A DNA stretch of 9,178 nt, from the NCBI GenBank assembly GCA_030039695.1, contig JASHVB010000409.1, positions 1 through 9,178 on the forward strand, written 5' to 3'. Under the pieces are notes generated by a model, which was given only the letters and a program-made list of their open reading frames with translations, made no database searches and was not told the origin of the DNA. Position 1 is the stretch's first letter, and each line of letters starts with the position of its first letter. The translations under genes were made by a program, and so were the position numbers. Below, piece by piece: positions 6,792 through 9,178 of the stretch. The DNA is from Acetobacteraceae bacterium (GTDB taxonomy: Bacteria > Pseudomonadota > Alphaproteobacteria > Acetobacterales > Acetobacteraceae).

Positions 6792-7419
6792 GTGATCGGA
6801 CAGTCGGTTTACGATCCTGGTGCCAAGAAGCGGCGGCCGTGGAATGTCGGACGGAAGCCCGGTGCCATGCGCCCGCTCAAACCGCAGCAGGTTTCGGCAA
6901 TTAGATTCTGGCTCGATCGGGAGGGCGCCTGCGCGACCGAGCCCTCTTTGACCTCGCCACCGACAGCAAGCTGCGTGGTTGTGCGTGGTTGAGGTCGGAT
7001 TGGCGATCTCGTCAGCGGCGGCCGGGTGCGAACCCGGGCCACCATCGTACAACAGAAGACCGGACGGCCCGTCCAGTCCGAAATGCTCGAGACAGCGCGG
7101 ACCAGCGTCTCGGCGTGGCCGGAGCACCCGGGGGCACGGTCGACGAGTACGCCTTCCCCAGCCGCAACAATGCGTTCGATCACCTGAGCAGGCGACAATA
7201 TGCCAGGCTGGTCGACGAGTGGGCCACCGGAATCGGACTTCGGCGAGGAGACTATGGCACGCATTTGCTGCGGCGCGCGAAGGCATCGATCATCTGCGAG
7301 GCCACCAGCAATCTGAGAGCGGTCCAGCGACTGCTCGGCCACACGAAGAGAGCACGGTTCGCTATCTCGGCGTTGATGTCGAAGACGCGCTCACTTTGGC
7401 CGAACGGACGGACGTGTGA
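6792..7419 (+). pseudogene. tyrosine recombinase (phage-type integrase), multiply frameshifted
   Basis: Fragments of one site-specific recombinase follow in the right order but in changing frames: KKRRPWNVGRKPG with LKPQQVSAIRFWLDREG (from GTG 6792); RLRDRALFDLATDSKLRGC (about 6926-6983); RIGDLVSGGRVRTRATIVQQ with KTGRPVQSEML (from 6996); YAFPSRNNAFDHLSRRQYAR with YGTHLLRRAK and LLGHTK (about 7145-7350); and STVRYLGVDVEDAL to the TGA at 7417-7419. The catalytic set is still visible: Arg of LRGC, His and Arg of HLLR, His of LLGH and Tyr of VRYLG. Reading it as one protein needs about five frame changes, so it is inactive unless the sequence is faulty. A partial duplication (gcgtggtt at 6973-6980 and again at 6984-6991 approximately) sits at one break. 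Intact relatives are about 200-residue catalytic-domain recombinases. It marks a former mobile element between the hydrolase and metG. Confidence 0.85.
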
Positions 7420-7426
7420 TCAGTGC

Positions 7427-7459
7427 GCCGGCTTCACCGCCCTCAGGGTGAGAGCCGGC
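7427..7459. terminator. strong hairpin just after the integrase remnant
   Basis: GCCGGCT and TCACC (7427-7438) pair with GGTGA and AGCCGGC (7447-7459), giving 12 base pairs with one bulged G at 7452 and an eight-base loop. It begins eight bases after the integrase stop. No T-run follows. It may be a termination or 3'-end structure of the former integrase gene, or an element-end repeat. Confidence 0.45.
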
Positions 7460-7599
7460 CAGCCGTTCCTGACCCATTCTCGGTCGATGAACCTCAACTT
7501 GGTGCAGTCCAAAAACCGGACATTCACCGCGCTGCTCCAGGCGATATCGGTCGGCGCCATCGGACCGAACGCGGGCGAAAATCCAGCGTTAGAATTTTC

Positions 7600-7628
7600 T
7601 TGTCCACCCCGGATCGCTGATCTATTTA
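7600..7628 (+). promoter_or_regulatory. candidate sigma-70-type promoter for the metG leader
   Basis: TTGTCC (7600-7605) and TATTTA (7623-7628) are 17 bases apart, the ideal spacing. The -35 matches four of six consensus bases and the -10 three of six. This is the most AT-rich patch between the integrase remnant and metG. A transcript would start near 7635 and carry a leader of about 190 bases. No experimental support can be seen. Confidence 0.4.
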
Positions 7629-7634
7629 GTTGGC

Positions 7635-7823
7635 TATGTATCCGTTGTTCGCCTCGCTCCCGCGAATGCCCTGGCCCGACCGCGGGGAGTCTGGCCGGAG
7701 CGGGTGACGCGCGTAAGCGTCAGATAGGCAGGGCGCTGGACCCAGCCCTTCCGTGCCATGCGGGAGGGCTTTTTGATTGCTGAGGGTTCGGCGCATCCAC
7801 CTCTCCACACGGAGCATGTTTCC
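7635..7823 (+). promoter_or_regulatory. candidate structured attenuator leader of metG
   Basis: Several helices can be drawn before metG. CCCGCG (7659-7664) pairs with CGCGGG (7681-7686). TGACGC (7705-7710) pairs with GCGTCA (7717-7722) around a six-base loop. GGGC (7731-7734) can pair with GCCC (7745-7748), which is part of the 5' arm of the terminator at 7744-7770, so the two cannot form together. CTCC (7803-7806) faces the ribosome binding site GGAG (7811-7814) across a four-base loop. The T-box consensus around GGTGGNACCGCG is not seen, and the one short frame inside (ATG 7666 to TGA 7707) lacks a methionine run. The trigger, if any, is unknown; transcription attenuation of metG is an inference from this layout. 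Confidence 0.4.
7744..7774 (+). terminator. intrinsic terminator about 50 bases before metG
   Basis: AGCCCTTCCG (7744-7753) pairs with CGGGAGGGCT (7761-7770), ten pairs including one G-T wobble, with loop TGCCATG. A run of five T (7770-7774) follows directly. It is a textbook Rho-independent terminator. Because the gene to its left is dead, its likely roles are attenuation of metG or shielding of metG from read-through. Confidence 0.75.
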
Positions 7824-9178
7824 ATGTCGCGCCGAATCCTGATCACCAGCGCGCTGCCCTACGTCAATGGGGTAAAGCATCTCGGCAATCTTGTTGGTTC
7901 GCTCTTACCGGCCGATGTGCATGCCCGGTTTCACCGGCAAATCGGCAGCGAAGTACTGTTCATTTGCGCGACGGACGAGCACGGCACGCCCACCGAGATC
8001 GCGGCCGGGCGTGCGGGTCAATCGCCACGCATCTATTGCGATGCTCAGCATGCCCTACAGGCCCAGGTTTACCGCGACTTCGGCCTTAGCTTCGACCATT
8101 TCGGACGCTCCTCCGCGCAGTCAAACCATACACTGACACAACACTTCTATCGCCGTCTCGATGCCGCCGGTCTCATCGAGGAGCGCAGCGTCCTTCAGAT
8201 CTGGTCCGTTTCCGATGGCCGCTACCTACCCGATCGCTACGTGCTCGGCACCTGTCCGCACTGCGGTGATCCCGGCGCGCGAGGAGATCAGTGCGACACC
8301 TGCGGCAGTATCCTCGATCCCGAGAATCTGATCGCCCCGCGCTCGGCGCTGTCGGGCGATACACAACTAGAGCTGCGCGAAAGTCGCCACCTCTTCCTGC
8401 GCCAATCCACCTTGCTGAATGCGCTAGGCGCGTGGCTCGAAACCCGACAGGGCTGGCCACCCTTCGTCACCACGCTGGCGCGAAGCTGGCTCACCGGCGA
8501 TCTGAAGGATCGCTGTATTACCCGTGACTTGGCTTGGGGCGTACCAGTGCCGCGGAAAGGTTTCGATGGTAAAGTCTTCTACGTGTGGTTTGACGCACCT
8601 ATCGCCTATATCTCGGCCACGCAGGATTGGGCCGCCGCGGATTCCGGGCGGGATTGGCGACCGTGGTGGTGGGGTGAGGCCGCGCGCGAAACTCACTACG
8701 TGCAATTTCTCGGGAAGGACAATGTACCCTTTCACACAGTGAGCTTCCCAGCCACTCTGCTGGGATCAGGGGAGCCTTGGCATACGGTGGATGTCATCAA
8801 GGGTTTCCATTGGCTCACCTATGAGGGCGGCAAGTTCTCGACGAGTCAGGGGCGGGGTGTGTTCTGCGACAGCGCGCTCGAAGCCCTGCCCGCTGATCTG
8901 TGGCGCTGGTGGTTGATCGCCAATGCGCCCGAAAGTGCCGACACGGAGTTTCGAGTCACACGCTTTGCTGCCGACGTTAACAAGGACCTAGCTGATGTCT
9001 TCGGGAACCTCGTTCAGCGGGTGGCGCGATTCGCACAAAGAGCGTTTGCAGGCCGTGTACCCGACGATGGTGAACCGAGCGCTGTCGAGCGTGCGTTGGC
9101 GGTCGACATAGCTGCTCATGTTCAGCGTCTACGGGTGCATCACGAGGCGCGAGAATTTCGGCGCGCTTCGGCAGAGAC
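7824..9178 (+). CDS. metG: methionyl-tRNA synthetase (3' end outside window)
   Basis: Class I synthetase that activates methionine with ATP and charges tRNA-Met in the cytoplasm. The open frame gives 451 complete codons before the right edge. The HIGH-type motif is His19-Leu-Gly-Asn22 in LPYVNGVKHLGNLVG. ATDEHGT follows. One zinc knuckle is present with Cys144, 147, 157 and 160 (CPHC and CDTC). CITRDLAWGVPVP, VFYVWFDAP and FLGKDNVPFHTV belong to the catalytic core. The KMSKS loop reads Lys337-Phe-Ser-Thr-Ser341, so Thr stands where the second lysine is usual. DVNKDLADVFGNLVQRVARF starts the helical anticodon-binding domain. GGAG at 7811-7814, nine bases before ATG 7824, supports the start; the out-of-frame ATG 7816 is not used. 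The terminator and leader upstream suggest attenuation. Mobile-element debris beside it suggests an accessory rather than the housekeeping copy, but that cannot be settled here. Confidence 0.95.
   Translation, partial: MSRRILITSALPYVNGVKHLGNLVGSLLPADVHARFHRQIGSEVLFICATDEHGTPTEIAAGRAGQSPRIYCDAQHALQAQVYRDFGLSFDHFGRSSAQSNHTLTQHFYRRLDAAGLIEERSVLQIWSVSDGRYLPDRYVLGTCPHCGDPGARGDQCDTCGSILDPENLIAPRSALSGDTQLELRESRHLFLRQSTLLNALGAWLETRQGWPPFVTTLARSWLTGDLKDRCITRDLAWGVPVPRKGFDGKVFYVWFDAPIAYISATQDWAAADSGRDWRPWWWGEAARETHYVQFLGKDNVPFHTVSFPATLLGSGEPWHTVDVIKGFHWLTYEGGKFSTSQGRGVFCDSALEALPADLWRWWLIANAPESADTEFRVTRFAADVNKDLADVFGNLVQRVARFAQRAFAGRVPDDGEPSAVERALAVDIAAHVQRLRVHHEAREFRRASAE

Noticed and set aside
7022..7037. 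tRNA T-arm-like hairpin CCGGGT-GCGA-ACCCGG
   Set aside because: No acceptor, D-arm or anticodon arm surrounds it, and it lies within recombinase coding sequence.
6708..7286. Minus-strand open frame of 192 codons
   Set aside because: It lies antisense to clear tyrosine recombinase sequence and shows low-complexity Arg/Cys/Pro composition.
7666..7707. Thirteen-residue leader peptide frame before metG
   Set aside because: It has no ribosome binding site and no run of methionine codons, so a classical peptide attenuator is not supported.
7650..7780. T-box riboswitch upstream of metG
   Set aside because: The conserved T-box sequence and the expected specifier-loop layout are not recognisable, and T-boxes are not expected in alphaproteobacteria.
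1..9178. CRISPR array or tandem repeat array
   Set aside because: No regularly spaced direct repeats were seen anywhere in the window.

Overview
The window reads like an accessory region of a GC-rich (roughly 60 % by eye) alphaproteobacterium of the Bradyrhizobium / symbiosis-island kind. The reasons are an IS630-type transposase at the left edge, a decayed tyrosine recombinase of a sort I associate with rhizobial islands, several gene fragments, long non-coding gaps and isolated metabolic genes. The organism is inferred from this style and from remembered family resemblance; no search was run.

Layout, left to right. 1-626: 3' part of an IS630-family transposase. 913-2082 (+): FAD-dependent oxidoreductase of the DAO/FOXRED1 type. 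2083-2534: no recognisable gene, one perfect 12-bp palindrome. 2535-3113 (+): uncharacterised four-helix membrane protein with a good ribosome binding site. 3114-3736: no convincing gene, a 10-bp palindrome near its end. 3737-4405 (+): aspartate/glutamate-racemase-family protein with both expected catalytic cysteines replaced. 4406-4755: non-coding, with two inverted repeats. 4756-5034 (+): truncated PurN-like formyltransferase. 5138-6511 (+): intact SxxK serine hydrolase resembling D-aminopeptidase. 6558-6686 (-): C-terminal scrap of a VOC/glyoxalase protein. 6792-7419 (+): tyrosine recombinase broken across several frames. 7427-7459: strong hairpin. 7600-7823: candidate promoter and structured leader ending in an intrinsic terminator. 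7824 to the right edge (+): methionyl-tRNA synthetase, metG, running out of the window.

Two themes stand out. First, the oxidoreductase, the racemase-like protein and the D-aminopeptidase-like hydrolase all belong to families that act on amino acids, often D-forms, so they may be remnants of one catabolic or detoxifying island. They are not tightly packed, so this is only inference. Second, metG sits beside mobile-element debris and is preceded by a leader whose terminator lies about 50 bases before the start codon. An alternative pairing could block that terminator. This looks like an attenuation-controlled, possibly additional, MetRS gene, and it is the strongest candidate here for something undescribed.
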